From DATBLE01 sp963775695 (GTDB lineage: Bacteria > Actinomycetota > Thermoleophilia > Gaiellales > Gaiellaceae): DNA of 64,000 nt. A program made the translations under genes and the position numbers. Position 1 is the first letter of the stretch; the number at the start of each line of letters is the position of its first letter. Below the pieces are notes generated by a model. The model saw only the letters and a program-made list of their open reading frames with translations. It was not told where the DNA came from and made no database searches. This document shows, one piece after another, positions 1 through 9,768 of the stretch. The DNA lies in the NCBI GenBank assembly GCA_963775695.1, contig CAVZJU010000007.1, positions 62,001 through 126,000 on the forward strand. The letters are read 5' to 3'.

Positions 1-5
1 CACGC

Positions 6-281
6 GTGACCGATCGCGTCGGTGTTCGTGAGCTCCGTCAGGACCTGAGCCGCTACCTACGGCGCGTGCGGGCGGGCGAGCGCCTCGTGGTGACCGAGCG
101 CGGGCGTCCGCTTGCGGTCCTCGCGCCGTGGGCCGACGAAGGCGACGTGCTCGATCGCCTGATCGCCGACGGTCAGGCGCGACGCGGCAACGGGAAACTC
201 CTCGAGATCACGCCGGTATCGAGGCCTGTCTCGCATGACGGGAGCGAGGCGCTGGCTCTCGAGCGTCAGGAGAGTGCCTGA
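6..281 (+). CDS. Phd/YefM-family antitoxin
   Basis: The 91-residue product has the N-terminal Phd/YefM pattern (VGVRELRQDLSRYLRRV, then a basic turn and VVTERGRPLAVLAP), which forms the DNA-binding half of type II antitoxins. The C-terminal third is a variable toxin-binding tail. It is presumed to neutralise the PIN toxin encoded next and to autorepress the pair. It starts at GTG 6, five bases from the window edge, so its promoter lies outside. The stop overlaps the inferred toxin start, which implies translational coupling. The family is clear; the exact start is less so. Confidence 0.85.
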   Translation: MTDRVGVRELRQDLSRYLRRVRAGERLVVTERGRPLAVLAPWADEGDVLDRLIADGQARRGNGKLLEITPVSRPVSHDGSEALALERQESA

Positions 282-682
282 GCGCGCGGGCGACGGCTCT
301 CTACCTCGACTCGTCGGCCCTTGTGAAGCTCGTCGTTCCCGAGCCGGAAACGGAGGCTTTGAGAGCGGAGATCGCAGCGTGGGAGCGTCACGTCTCGAGC
401 GCGCTCGTGCGCGCCGAGGTCGTGCGGGCGTGCGCGCGCGTCAGCGTGGCTGCCCGGCGTGTGGCCGAGCGTGTTGTCGAAAGCCTCGACCTGCTCGCGA
501 TCGACGAGCAGGTACTCGCTGCGGCCGGACGGCTGCGGCCGCTGGAGCTTCGTACGCTCGACGCCATCCACCTGGCTTCGGCGCAGGTGCTGGGAGCTGC
601 CCTCGGGGCCGTGGTCGCCTACGACGCACGGCTCATCGAGGGAGCAAAGGCTGCGAAGCTCACTGCGATCGCGCCCCGGTAG
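278..682 (+). CDS. VapC-type PIN-domain ribonuclease toxin
   Basis: PIN-domain toxin of about 134 residues, presumed to be a Mg-dependent RNase cleaving tRNA or rRNA. Conserved acidic residues are present: Asp in LYLDSSALVKL near position 11, Glu in VRAEVV, Asp in TLDAIHLAS and Asp in YDARL. The only canonical in-frame start (GTG 323) lies after the first catalytic Asp at 308-310 and would remove it. Homology therefore begins upstream, where the best candidate is CTG 278, overlapping the antitoxin TGA as CTGA. Start choice is inference; family assignment is firm. Confidence 0.8.
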   Translation: MSARATALYLDSSALVKLVVPEPETEALRAEIAAWERHVSSALVRAEVVRACARVSVAARRVAERVVESLDLLAIDEQVLAAAGRLRPLELRTLDAIHLASAQVLGAALGAVVAYDARLIEGAKAAKLTAIAPR

Positions 683-842
683 CTCCCACTCGACGTTCGA
701 AGGGAACCTGACGAGTACCGCATGGAGCTGATCGAGCAGTCCTAGCTCTCACGGGCGAGCGCCGCGTCGGGTCCGGAGCTGTCATCGGGGGCGGTGAACG
801 CTCTTCCGATCGGCGCCGTCGTTTCGCTGTAGCGTTCGTCAC

Positions 843-2129
843 GTGTGGGGAGAGAGACGCCGGCTGATCGCCTGCGCGGTGGTGGCGTGCGCGGCGGCGG
901 CCGCGTGGCTCGCTGCGCCCGGACGCGGGGCGCCCGCGGCGACCTGCGGCAAGGTCCTCCCGCCCTCGTCCGGCGCCTACCTGGGTGTCTCCGGGCTCGG
1001 CAACTCGCAGCTCGCGCCGTTGGAGCAGCGCGTGGGGCACCGTTTCGGCTGGGTCGCGTTTGCGCAGCCCTGGTACCGAGGCCTGGCCTTCCCGCGGCAG
1101 AGGGTGCTTGCGACCTGGCGCCACGGTGCGATCCCGCTCGTCTCGTTCCTGCCGACCTCGACTGCGTACGTGCCGGGACGGAGCGCGCGCGGCCCAGAGC
1201 GGCGGTACACGCTCGAGCGAATCGCGGCGGGCGACTTCGACCGGCAGCTCACGGCGTGGGCCGACGGCGCCCGCGCGCTCGGCGTGCCGTTGCTCCTCTC
1301 GTTCGGCTCCGAGGTGAACGAGGACTGGGGGCCGTGGAGCGGGCGCTGGAACGGCGCCGGCGAGACCGAGGCCTACGGCGACCTCGACGTACCGGACGGT
1401 GCCGAGCGGTATCGCGACGCCTACCGGCGCCTGGTCACGCTCTTCCGCTCGGAGGGGGCGAGCAACGTCAGCTTCGTCTTCTCCGTCGGCGCACGCTCGT
1501 CGGCCGCCGCGTGGAACGCCGTCAACCTCTACTACCCGGGCGATGCGTTCGTCGACTGGCTGGCGATCTCCGACTACGGCTCGATCGACCCGGGCGCCGC
1601 GGTCGTCCCGTTTGCCCGCAGGCTCGCCGACTCGGGCGTCTACACGACCCTGACGCGGCTGAGCCGGCGGCCGGTCGCGGTCGTCGCGGGCACGCTGGAC
1701 GACGCCTCGCACGACAAGCCCGCGTGGATCCGCGAGGCGTTCCGCAGCCTGCGCTCGGAGCGCTACGCGCGTGTGCGGGCGGCGACCTGGTCGGTGGGCA
1801 CCGGCGCCGCGACGCGAATCGACTCGCCGCCGGCCGCGCTAGCCGCCTTCCGGGCCGGCGTGGCCGGCTCACGGTTCTCGAGGCAGGCGCGCTTCGCGGG
1901 TGAGTGCCGACCGCCCCCGCCTGCCCGGGTCTCCGCGTCGGCGGTGCGGGTCGGCGTGATCCGCGTCCGCTGGAGTACCGTCAGGGTCGCGTCCTCGTAC
2001 GAGGTCTACCGTGACGGGAAGCTGCTCGCGACCACGAGGCGCACCACCTGGCTCGACAACACCGCCGGGCAGGCCCGTAGGCACACGTACACGGTGCGCA
2101 CGGTCGACCCGGGCGGGCGAAGCATCTAG
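843..2129 (+). CDS. Secreted GH26-like (beta/alpha)8 protein with C-terminal fibronectin III domain
   Basis: A 428-residue protein with an N-terminal signal peptide (charged MWGERRRL, then an Ala-rich hydrophobic core), so probably exported. Residues about 35-330 look like a GH26-type barrel: LLLSFGSEVNEDWGPWSG matches the acid/base Glu motif of mannanases and related enzymes. The strand expected to carry the nucleophile Glu reads PVAVVAGTLDD and shows no Glu, so activity is uncertain. The last 80 residues (SYEVYRDGKLL...TYTVRTVD) are a fibronectin type III fold. Its TAG overlaps the convergent kinase stop by 3 bases. Confidence 0.65.
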   Translation: MWGERRRLIACAVVACAAAAAWLAAPGRGAPAATCGKVLPPSSGAYLGVSGLGNSQLAPLEQRVGHRFGWVAFAQPWYRGLAFPRQRVLATWRHGAIPLVSFLPTSTAYVPGRSARGPERRYTLERIAAGDFDRQLTAWADGARALGVPLLLSFGSEVNEDWGPWSGRWNGAGETEAYGDLDVPDGAERYRDAYRRLVTLFRSEGASNVSFVFSVGARSSAAAWNAVNLYYPGDAFVDWLAISDYGSIDPGAAVVPFARRLADSGVYTTLTRLSRRPVAVVAGTLDDASHDKPAWIREAFRSLRSERYARVRAATWSVGTGAATRIDSPPAALAAFRAGVAGSRFSRQARFAGECRPPPPARVSASAVRVGVIRVRWSTVRVASSYEVYRDGKLLATTRRTTWLDNTAGQARRHTYTVRTVDPGGRSI

Positions 2130-3142
2130 ATCCAGCTGCCGAGCGGCCCGATGTCGAGCAGCCGCTTCAGCCCGTAGGGCACCGCGTCCTCGTCGTCGAA
2201 GCGGTACTGCGGCTCGCGTACGCGGATGAAGCGGTTCCAGTTCAGGGAGCGGGCGGCGGTGCCGATGTAGTGCGCCAGCTCAGCGGCCTCGACGAGCTCG
2301 TCGCGGGCCGCATACCGGTCGAAGGGCTCGAGGTAGGCGTCGCGCAGCCGGACGACGTCCGGACCGCCGGGCGTCAGCTCCAGCCGGTGGACGAGCGATC
2401 GCATGGTCACCACCAGGCTGTTGAACGGGTGGGAGACACAGCTGTCGCCCCAGTCGAAGAACAGGTAGCGGCCGTCGCGCACGAAGACGTTCCCGTCGTG
2501 CAGGTCGTCGTGCTGGATCGTCTCCGGCATGCCGTAGGCCGCGAGGCGGGCGCAGCGTTCGGCGAAGTCCGGGACGAGCGCCCGCAGTCGCTCGTACTCC
2601 TCCTCGGCCAGGCCGTTCTCCCGGCCGACCATGCAGGCGGCCCTGTCGTCGAGCAGGGCGGCAACGTGGCTCGGCAGGACGGTCAGCCGCTCATCCGGCA
2701 CCTGCGCCCGCAGCAGCTCGTCGCTGTGCGGTGCGAGGTCGATCTGGAGCTCTGCGTACTCGGGTAGGAGCGCCTGCCAGTGAGTGAGGTCGTGCCACGA
2801 GCGGACGAGCTCGCGGAGGCGACGGCCGCCGTCACGCATGAGCAACCAGCCCCGTTCGGCATCGTTCGCGACCAGTTCCGGTACATGGCCGGGGCGCACG
2901 CGCTCGAGGATGGGGAGCAGGCGCGCCTCGAAGGCATGCGGCGGCGCGTCGGCCTTGAACCAGAGGTCGCCTTCGCTCGTCGGGACGCGGAGGACGGTCG
3001 ACCACCAGCGGACGTGCGGTTGCTCGATCTCGCCGGCCGGATCCAGGTCGTGCTCGGCCAATCGCGCGTGGATCCAGGCGGCTGCCTCCTCCAGCCACGC
3101 CGGCTGCACCCAGATCAGCGTCGGGTCGGTCGGGACGGTCAC
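2126..3142 (-). CDS. Aminoglycoside/choline phosphotransferase-family kinase
   Basis: Protein kinase-like fold of the APH/ChoK family. The catalytic loop HDDLHDGNVF supplies the base Asp and Asn, and FFDWGDSC is the metal-binding DFG-equivalent. Substrate unknown; the family phosphorylates small hydroxylated compounds, and resistance cannot be inferred. I chose GTG 3142 (product begins VTVPTDPTLIW) because the extension up to 3247 is low-complexity and would overlap the divergent small gene. About 338 residues. It converges on the GH26-like gene with interlocked stop codons. Confidence 0.75.
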   Translation of the reverse strand: MTVPTDPTLIWVQPAWLEEAAAWIHARLAEHDLDPAGEIEQPHVRWWSTVLRVPTSEGDLWFKADAPPHAFEARLLPILERVRPGHVPELVANDAERGWLLMRDGGRRLRELVRSWHDLTHWQALLPEYAELQIDLAPHSDELLRAQVPDERLTVLPSHVAALLDDRAACMVGRENGLAEEEYERLRALVPDFAERCARLAAYGMPETIQHDDLHDGNVFVRDGRYLFFDWGDSCVSHPFNSLVVTMRSLVHRLELTPGGPDVVRLRDAYLEPFDRYAARDELVEAAELAHYIGTAARSLNWNRFIRVREPQYRFDDEDAVPYGLKRLLDIGPLGSWI

Positions 3143-3225
3143 GGGCCCGAGCCTATGCGGCGGAGTCGTGCTCCCGGCGCACTCACGGCACAGACACGTT
3201 CGACCTTCGCCGCTACGTTGGCGCC

Positions 3226-3495
3226 ATGGCGAAGACGAGTGCGACACCGTGGGGAGCGGCCACCGTGGTCGACGAGCTCGCCGTCCAGCAGCGGGCCGGC
3301 GAGAAGCGGTTCGCGTCTGTCGTGCAGTTGCTCGAAGCAGGCGGGGAGCGGCTCGTGCGCTTCTCCTACACCACGGGCGGCGTCTCGCGGCGTGGGCCGG
3401 TCACGCTGCGGGCGCGCGACCTGGAACGTCTGCGAACCGAGCTGGCCAAGCATCCGGACCTGGCTGCGGCGCTCGGACTGGGAGGAGGCGCCTAG
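3226..3495 (+). CDS. Conserved small hypothetical protein
   Basis: An 89-residue protein starting at ATG 3226. The middle (RFASVVQLLEAGGERLVRFSYTT) reads as a small beta-rich domain followed by a helix (ARDLERLRTELAKHPDLAAAL). No catalytic motif is visible. It is divergent from the phosphotransferase and its stop overlaps the purQ stop by 4 bases (CTAG), which marks the end of the purine operon. Coding bias fits the neighbours. Function unknown. Confidence 0.6.
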   Translation: MAKTSATPWGAATVVDELAVQQRAGEKRFASVVQLLEAGGERLVRFSYTTGGVSRRGPVTLRARDLERLRTELAKHPDLAAALGLGGGA

Positions 3496-4202
3496 ACGGT
3501 TGCGACGATGCGATCGTGCGCGGCGTCCACGAGCGAAGCGAGGATCAGCGCTCCGTCGCCCGAACCGAGCATCGGATCGACGGCATGCTCCGGGTGGGGC
3601 ATGAGGCCCATCACGTTCCCGTGCTCGTTCACCACGCCGGCGATGTCCGCGGTCGCGCCGTTCGGGTTCTGTCCGGGCTCGTAGCGGAGGACGATGCGTC
3701 CGGCCCGGTCGAGCTCGTCGACGAGCTCCGGCGGTGCATACCAGCACCCTTCGCCGTGCTTGACGGGAATGACGAGCCGCTGTCCGGGCTCACACCGGCT
3801 CGTAAAGGGTGGCTGTGCCTGCTCGACGCGCACCGTCACGTCGCGGCAGACGAATGAGAGCGAGGCGTTCGGGCGCAGCACGCCCGGCAGGAGGCCGGCC
3901 TCGCAGAGGATCTGGAAGCCGTTGCAGATCCCGAGCACGGGCCCGCTTTCGGCTGCGAAGGCCTCCACGGCGCCCATCACCGGAGAGAAGCGGGCGATCG
4001 CCCCGCAGCGCAGGTAGTCGCCGTACGAGAACCCTCCCGGCAGGACGACGGCGCCCGTATCCGGCGGCAGCTCGTGCTCGCCGTGCCACACCAGCACGGC
4101 CGCGGCGCCGAGCGCGCGGAGGGCCCAGGCGGCGTCGCGGTCGTCGTTCGACCCCGGGAAGACGACGACGGCGATCGCCGGGCGAGGCTCCCGTCCGGTC
4201 AC
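3492..4202 (-). CDS. purQ: Phosphoribosylformylglycinamidine synthase subunit PurQ
   Basis: Glutaminase subunit of FGAM synthase, which supplies ammonia to PurL with PurS in step 4 of purine synthesis. It is a class I amidotransferase: AVVVFPGSNDDRDA at the N-terminus, nucleophile Cys in GPVLGICNGFQIL, and the His/Glu pair in PHPEHAVDP near the C-terminus. The start is taken as GTG 4202, which overlaps the purS TGA (GTGA), giving 236 residues; a start at 4262 would add a tail inside purS. Last gene of the pur operon; purL is not in the window. Confidence 0.93.
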   Translation of the reverse strand: MTGREPRPAIAVVVFPGSNDDRDAAWALRALGAAAVLVWHGEHELPPDTGAVVLPGGFSYGDYLRCGAIARFSPVMGAVEAFAAESGPVLGICNGFQILCEAGLLPGVLRPNASLSFVCRDVTVRVEQAQPPFTSRCEPGQRLVIPVKHGEGCWYAPPELVDELDRAGRIVLRYEPGQNPNGATADIAGVVNEHGNVMGLMPHPEHAVDPMLGSGDGALILASLVDAAHDRIVATV

Positions 4203-4437
4203 GGCTCGCCGAGCTCGATCTCGTAGCTCTCGATCAACGGGTTGGCCAGCAGCTGCGCGCACATGCGTTCCACCTCGGCCCGGACGGCAGCGGGGTCGCC
4301 GTCGGCCACCTCCAGGTCGACCACGCGGCCGATCCGGGCGCCGCCGACGGTGAAGCCGAGGTGGCGGAGCGACTCGCGGACCGCATCGCCTTGCGGGTCG
4401 AGGATCCCGGTCTTCGGCCGGACGAGAACGGTGGCTC

Positions 4438-4441
<4 letters not shown>
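4199..4441 (-). CDS. purS: Phosphoribosylformylglycinamidine synthase subunit PurS
   Basis: An 80-residue PurS, the small bridging subunit between PurL and PurQ. It begins VRATVLVRPKTGILDPQG and continues with ALxxLGF-type (RHLGFTVGGARIGRVVDL) and LLANPLIESYEIEL, all diagnostic. Start GTG 4441 overlaps the purC stop as GTGA and its own stop overlaps purQ the same way, so the three genes look translationally coupled. Confidence 0.93.
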
Positions 4442-5293
<852 letters not shown>

Positions 5294-5301
<8 letters not shown>

Positions 5302-6610
5302 GGGCGGCCTCCCGGTTGGTGGTCAGGGCGTGCAGTCGCTCGAAGACCGCGTCGACGTGGCGGGTGTACGCGCCGAGGTCGAACGCGGCGGCGAGGTCGA
5401 TCCGGTCGGTGATGCGGGCGTCCGCCTCGACCAGCTGACGAAAGTCGAGGCCCTCGTCCCAGGCGCGCAGGGCGTGCTCCTGCACCAGGCGATACGCCTC
5501 GTCGCGGGGCAGCCCGCCTTCGACCAGCGCGAGCAGGACACGCTGCGAGAAGAAGAGGCCGTGGCTCGCCTCCAGGTTCGCGCGCATCCGCTCGGGGAAG
5601 ACGACGAGGCCTTCGACCAGCCAGGTGAAGCGGTCGAGCATGTAGTCGAGCGCGAGGAACGCGTCCGGCACGACGATCCGCTCGGCCGACGAGTGCGAGA
5701 TGTCGCGCTCGTGCCAGAGGACGACGTTCTCCAGGCCGACCTGCGCGGCGGCGCGGACGACGCGGGCGAGGCCGCAGATCCGCTCCGCGACGATCGGGTT
5801 GCGCTTGTGCGGCATCGCCGACGAGCCCTTCTGTCCCTTGCCGAACGGCTCCTGCACCTCGCGCACTTCGGTGCGGGCGAGGTGGCGGATCTCCGTCGCG
5901 AACCGGTCGAGCGAGGAGGCGACGAGCGCCAGCGCGGAGAGGAGCTCGGCGTGCCGGTCACGCGGGACGATCTGCGTCGAGACCGGCTCCGGCTCGAGAC
6001 CGAGCCGCTCGCAGGCGATCCGCTCCAGCTCCGGATCGGTGACGGAGTACGTCCCGACCGCGCCCGAGAGCTTGCCGAAGCGCGCGCCGGCGAGCGCATG
6101 CTCGAGCCGTTCGCGGCTGCGGTCGAGCTCGACCGCCCAGCCGGCGAGCTTGAGTCCGAACGTGGTTGGCTCCGCGTGGACGCCGTGCGTCCGGCCGATG
6201 CAGACGGTCAGCCGGTGCTCCTCGGCTCGTCGGACGACCGCAGCTTGCGCACGTACGATGCCGTCCAGGAGCAACGCGCCGGCGTCCCGGAGCTGGAGGG
6301 CGAGTGCAGTGTCGACGACGTCGGACGAGGTGAGCCCGTAGTGGAGCCAGCGGCTCTCCTCGCCGAGCTCCGACTGCACGGCGTCGACGAAGGCGGCCAG
6401 GTCGTGGCCGGTCTCGCGCTCCAGCTCTGCGACGCGCTCGGCGGTGGGCGGGACGGCTCGGGTGCGAATCGCCTCCGCCGCCTGGGGCGGGACGACCCCG
6501 AGCTCGGCCCATGCGTCGACGGCGGCGAGCTCGACCTCGAGCCAGGCCGCGAGCTTGCTCTCGTCCGACCAGACCTCGGCCATGGCGGGACGGGAGTAGC
6601 GCGCGATCAC
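5294..6610 (-). CDS. purB: Adenylosuccinate lyase
   Basis: Fumarase/aspartase-superfamily lyase acting on SAICAR and on adenylosuccinate. The signature loop GSSAMPHKRNPI is intact, with the catalytic His region TSSDVVDTALALQ and the GRTHGVHAEP segment. 438 residues, starting MIARYSRPAMAEVWSD as in other PurB proteins. It lies between purE and purC. Confidence 0.95.
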
Positions 6611-6631
6611 TCGTCTGATCGTATCGTCGGG

Positions 6632-7042
6632 CTACGACGAGTTGATGATGCGAGCTGCAAGCACGGCGGCGTTTTTCGCGTTGTCGACGCCCACGCACGC
6701 GACCGGGACGCCCGGCGGCATCTGAACGATGGAGAGGAGCGCGTCGAGTCCGTCGAGGACGCTTTTCGACGAGCGCAAGGGCACCCCGATCACCGGCAGG
6801 TCGGTGTGCGCGGCGACGACGCCCGGTAACGCGGCTGCGAGGCCGGCGCCGCAGATCAGCACCCGCAGGCCGCGACCGCGGGCGCTCTTCGCGTATTCGG
6901 CGACGGCGTCCGGCGTCCGGTGAGCCGAGCGCACCTCGAACTCGTGTGCGATCCCGCGGGCGTCGAGCTCGTCCATCGCTGCCTGCATGCGCTCGCGGTC
7001 CGATTCGGAGCCGACCAGGATGCCGACAACCGGTTCAGGCAA
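6632..7042 (-). CDS. purE: N5-carboxyaminoimidazole ribonucleotide mutase
   Basis: Class I PurE, which converts N5-CAIR to CAIR. It shows VVGILVGSESDRERM at the start, FEVRSAHRTPDAV, ICGAGLAAALPGVVAAHT and VIGVPLRSSK. Homology begins at LPEPVVGI, so I chose TTG 7042, which lies 8 bases inside the purD end; an ATG at 7129 would add an arginine-rich stretch antisense-like to purD. 136 residues, short but complete. No purK is adjacent. Confidence 0.9.
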   Translation of the reverse strand: MPEPVVGILVGSESDRERMQAAMDELDARGIAHEFEVRSAHRTPDAVAEYAKSARGRGLRVLICGAGLAAALPGVVAAHTDLPVIGVPLRSSKSVLDGLDALLSIVQMPPGVPVACVGVDNAKNAAVLAARIINSS

Positions 7043-8252
7043 CGCGGATCGCTTCCGCCTGCGCGATGTCGGTGCGGTGGCGGGCGCCCGCGAACGAGAC
7101 CGCCGCCGCACCCTCGTAGGCGAGGCCACGGGCTCTGTCGAGGTTGTCGGCGACGCCGGTCACGCCGACGATCCTGCCGCCGTTCGTGACCAGCTGCTCG
7201 CCGTGGCGCGCCGTGCCGCTGTGGAAGACGAGCGCGCCGAGGCGTTCCGCGTCGTCGGTGCCGTGGATCTCGGAGCCCACGTCGTTGCGGTCGGGATAGT
7301 CGCCGGCGGCGACGACGACGGTCACCGCTGCGCGTTCCGCCGTCGTCAGCTCGGCGCCGCCGAGGTCGCCGGCCGCGGCCGCGGCCAGGGCGGCGGTCAG
7401 GTCTCCGTCGATCCGCGGCAGGATCGACTGCGTCTCCGGGTCGCCGAACCGGCAGTTGAACTCGAGCACGCGCGGCCCGTCCCGAGTCAGCATCAGGCCC
7501 GCGAAGAGGACGCCGGTAAAGGGCGCTCCCCGGCGGGCCAGCTCTTCGACCACGGGCGCGTGGATCCGGTCGACCAGCTCCTCGACCTCCGGCGCGCCGA
7601 AGCCGGCGACCGGCGAGAACGAGCCCATGCCGCCGGTGTTCGGGCCGGTGTCGCCGTCGCCGGCGCGCTTGTAGTCGCGCGCGGCCGCGAGCGGAAGCAC
7701 ACGGCTCCCGTCGCAGAGCGCGAACACCGAAAGCTCCTCGCCCACGAGCAGCTCCTCGACCAGCACGGGGCCGCCGAGCGCGGCCGCGGCGGCCAGCCCT
7801 GCGTCGAGCTCCGCTTGCGTTCGGCAGACGAAGACGCCCTTGCCGGCGGCGAGCCCGTCGGCCTTGACGACGCAAGGCGGGGCGGGGCGGTCGAGAACCG
7901 AAGCGGTGGGGACGCCGGCGTTCTCGAGCACGTCCTTGGCGAAACGCTTCGACCCTTCGATCTGCGCGGCGGCGGCAGACGGGCCGAAAACAGGGACGCC
8001 GCCGTGGCGCAGGTGATCCGCGACACCTGCGACGAGCGGTGCCTCGGGGCCGATGACTGTGAGGTCGATCTCGAGCGCCCGGGCGAGGCCGAGCAGCCCG
8101 TCGCCGTCCTCGGACCGGACCGGATGGCACGTTCCCAGCGCTGCGATTCCCGGGTTCCCCGGCGCGGCGTGCAAGTCCACCGGCCCCTCGCGAGCCAGCC
8201 TCCACGCCAGGGCGTGCTCCCGGCCCCCGGAGCCGACGATCAGCACGCGCAC
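7035..8252 (-). CDS. purD: Phosphoribosylamine-glycine ligase (GARS)
   Basis: ATP-grasp enzyme that makes GAR from phosphoribosylamine, glycine and ATP. It begins MRVLIVGSGGREHALAWRL and carries the GxxPNTGGMG-type loop (DTGPNTGGMGSFSP) and VLEFNCRFGDPETQ metal/ATP site. 405 residues, normal length. First gene of the minus-strand purine operon; the 190-bp gap to divergent fdhD must hold its promoter, but I see no recognisable purine riboswitch there. Confidence 0.95.
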   Translation of the reverse strand: MRVLIVGSGGREHALAWRLAREGPVDLHAAPGNPGIAALGTCHPVRSEDGDGLLGLARALEIDLTVIGPEAPLVAGVADHLRHGGVPVFGPSAAAAQIEGSKRFAKDVLENAGVPTASVLDRPAPPCVVKADGLAAGKGVFVCRTQAELDAGLAAAAALGGPVLVEELLVGEELSVFALCDGSRVLPLAAARDYKRAGDGDTGPNTGGMGSFSPVAGFGAPEVEELVDRIHAPVVEELARRGAPFTGVLFAGLMLTRDGPRVLEFNCRFGDPETQSILPRIDGDLTAALAAAAAGDLGGAELTTAERAAVTVVVAAGDYPDRNDVGSEIHGTDDAERLGALVFHSGTARHGEQLVTNGGRIVGVTGVADNLDRARGLAYEGAAAVSFAGARHRTDIAQAEAIRVA

Positions 8253-8442
8253 GCAGCGAGTCTATGCGGCGCGGACGACGGCGGTCGACACGCTTCCGGC
8301 ACGGTCCCGCGACAGACACGGCACGGCTCGGCCGATAGCGTTCGTGTTGGGACCCGTCGTCCCCCTGCGGGGGTGGAGTTTTCGAACCGGCTGACCGCCG
8401 AGCCACGGTGATGCGCCCGGAGCGGCGGGCTAGGCTTCGAGC

Positions 8443-9249
8443 GTGACCGTCGGCCACTCGGCGGGCGAGGCGCCTCCGCCGTACAGCACGGCTCCGTTCG
8501 ACGTGCGGCGGCTGCCGGGCGGCGACGCCGAGCGCGACGTGCTCGCGGTCGAGGAGCCGCTCGAGATTCGCATCGAGGGACGGCCGGTGGCGGTGACGAT
8601 GAGGACGCCCGGGCACGACGAAGAGCTGGCGCTCGGCTTCAGCCTGTCGGAGGGGCTTCGGCCGACCGGCGCCCACGTCCCGGGTGACCTCGCCGCGAAC
8701 GCCGTCGAGGTGGAGGCGCCGGGCTTCGACCCGGCGCGGGTACAACGCAGCTTCTACACGTCGTCGTCGTGCGGCGTCTGCGGGAAGGGGGCGCTGGAGG
8801 CCGTGGCGGTCGAGGCGGCGCGGGTCACGAGCCCGCTGACCGTGTCCCTCGCGACCGTCGCCTCACTCCCCGACCGGTTGCGCGAGTCGCAGCCCGGCTT
8901 CGCGGCGACCGGCGGTCTGCACGCGACGGGCCTCTTCGATGCCGACGGCGAGCTGGCCTGCCTGCGCGAAGACGTCGGCCGGCACAACGCGCTCGACAAG
9001 GTCGTCGGCTGGGCGTTCACGGAGCATCGCCTGCCGCTGGCGGACTCGATTCTCTGTGTGAGTGGCCGCCTGTCGTTCGAGCTCGTCCAGAAGGCGGCGG
9101 TCGCCGGTTGCCCGATCATGGTCGCGGTCGGGGCGCCCTCGAGCCTCGCGGTCGAGCTGGCAGCGGACCGCGGCCTCACGCTCTGCGGCTTCGTCCGCGG
9201 CGGACGGGCGAACGTCTACACCGAGCCGTGGCGGATCGCTCCCGGCTGA
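8443..9249 (+). CDS. fdhD: Formate dehydrogenase accessory sulfurtransferase FdhD
   Basis: FdhD carries sulfur from cysteine desulfurase to the molybdenum cofactor of formate dehydrogenases. The active loop SSCGVCGKGALEAV carries the CxxC pair. Other family marks are EPLEIRIEGRPVAVTMRTPG, EELALGFSLSEG, REDVGRHNALDKVVG and the C-terminal LCGFVRGGRANVY. Start GTG 8443, 268 residues. It overlaps mobA by 22 bases, a natural pairing for cofactor maturation. The enzyme it serves is not in this window. Confidence 0.94.
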   Translation: MTVGHSAGEAPPPYSTAPFDVRRLPGGDAERDVLAVEEPLEIRIEGRPVAVTMRTPGHDEELALGFSLSEGLRPTGAHVPGDLAANAVEVEAPGFDPARVQRSFYTSSSCGVCGKGALEAVAVEAARVTSPLTVSLATVASLPDRLRESQPGFAATGGLHATGLFDADGELACLREDVGRHNALDKVVGWAFTEHRLPLADSILCVSGRLSFELVQKAAVAGCPIMVAVGAPSSLAVELAADRGLTLCGFVRGGRANVYTEPWRIAPG

Positions 9250-9761
9250 CCGGCATCCTGCTCGTCGGCGGGGCAAGCACGCGGTTCGGCTCGCCGAAGG
9301 CGCTTGCACGGATCGACGGGCGCACCCTCGCCGAGATCGGCTGGGAGACGCTGGCCTTCTGCGACGAGCGGCTCGCGGTCGGGAAGAAGGCGGACGGGCT
9401 CGCGCTGCCTTTCCCGGTGCTCGACGACGAAAGCGACGTCCGGGCGCCGATCGCCGGGGTCGTCGCCGGTCTGCGCGCTGCCGTGAACGACGCATGCGTG
9501 GTGCTGCCGGTCGACACCCCCCGGGTGACGCCCGCAGTACTCGTCGACCTGGCCGCCGCCCCTGCCGAGGTCGCCATTCCGCAGACCGGCCCTCTCCCCG
9601 GTGCCTACCGGCGGGGAGCCCTGCCCGCGCTGAAGGCGGCGTTCGCAGACGGACGGCTCTCGCTCCGCGACGCCCTTGCCGACCTCGATACGCTCGTGGT
9701 CGACATCGACGCCGCCTTGCTGGTCAACGTCAACACGCCCGATGAGCTCGCCCGGATCTGA
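9228..9761 (+). CDS. mobA: Molybdenum cofactor guanylyltransferase
   Basis: MobA attaches GMP to Mo-molybdopterin to make the bis-MGD cofactor of formate dehydrogenase-type enzymes. The nucleotide loop LTGILLVGGASTRFGSPKAL is the canonical LxGGxSxRxGxxKA motif, followed by PIAGVVAGL, VVLPVDTP and a C-terminal VNVNTPDEL. GTG 9228 lies inside the fdhD 3' end, giving 177 residues, on the short side of the family. Confidence 0.9.
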   Translation: MADRSRLTGILLVGGASTRFGSPKALARIDGRTLAEIGWETLAFCDERLAVGKKADGLALPFPVLDDESDVRAPIAGVVAGLRAAVNDACVVLPVDTPRVTPAVLVDLAAAPAEVAIPQTGPLPGAYRRGALPALKAAFADGRLSLRDALADLDTLVVDIDAALLVNVNTPDELARI

Positions 9762-9768
9762 CAACACC

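Noticed and set aside
6987..8411. Long plus-strand open frame of about 470 codons opposite purD
   Set aside because: It is antisense to a certain gene; such frames are common at 70% GC, and its composition (Arg, Ala, Gly, Asp) shows no domain.
8253..8442. Purine or molybdenum cofactor riboswitch between purD and fdhD
   Set aside because: Only a short CCCCC-TGC-GGGGG hairpin is visible; none of the conserved junction sequences of either riboswitch class could be found by eye.
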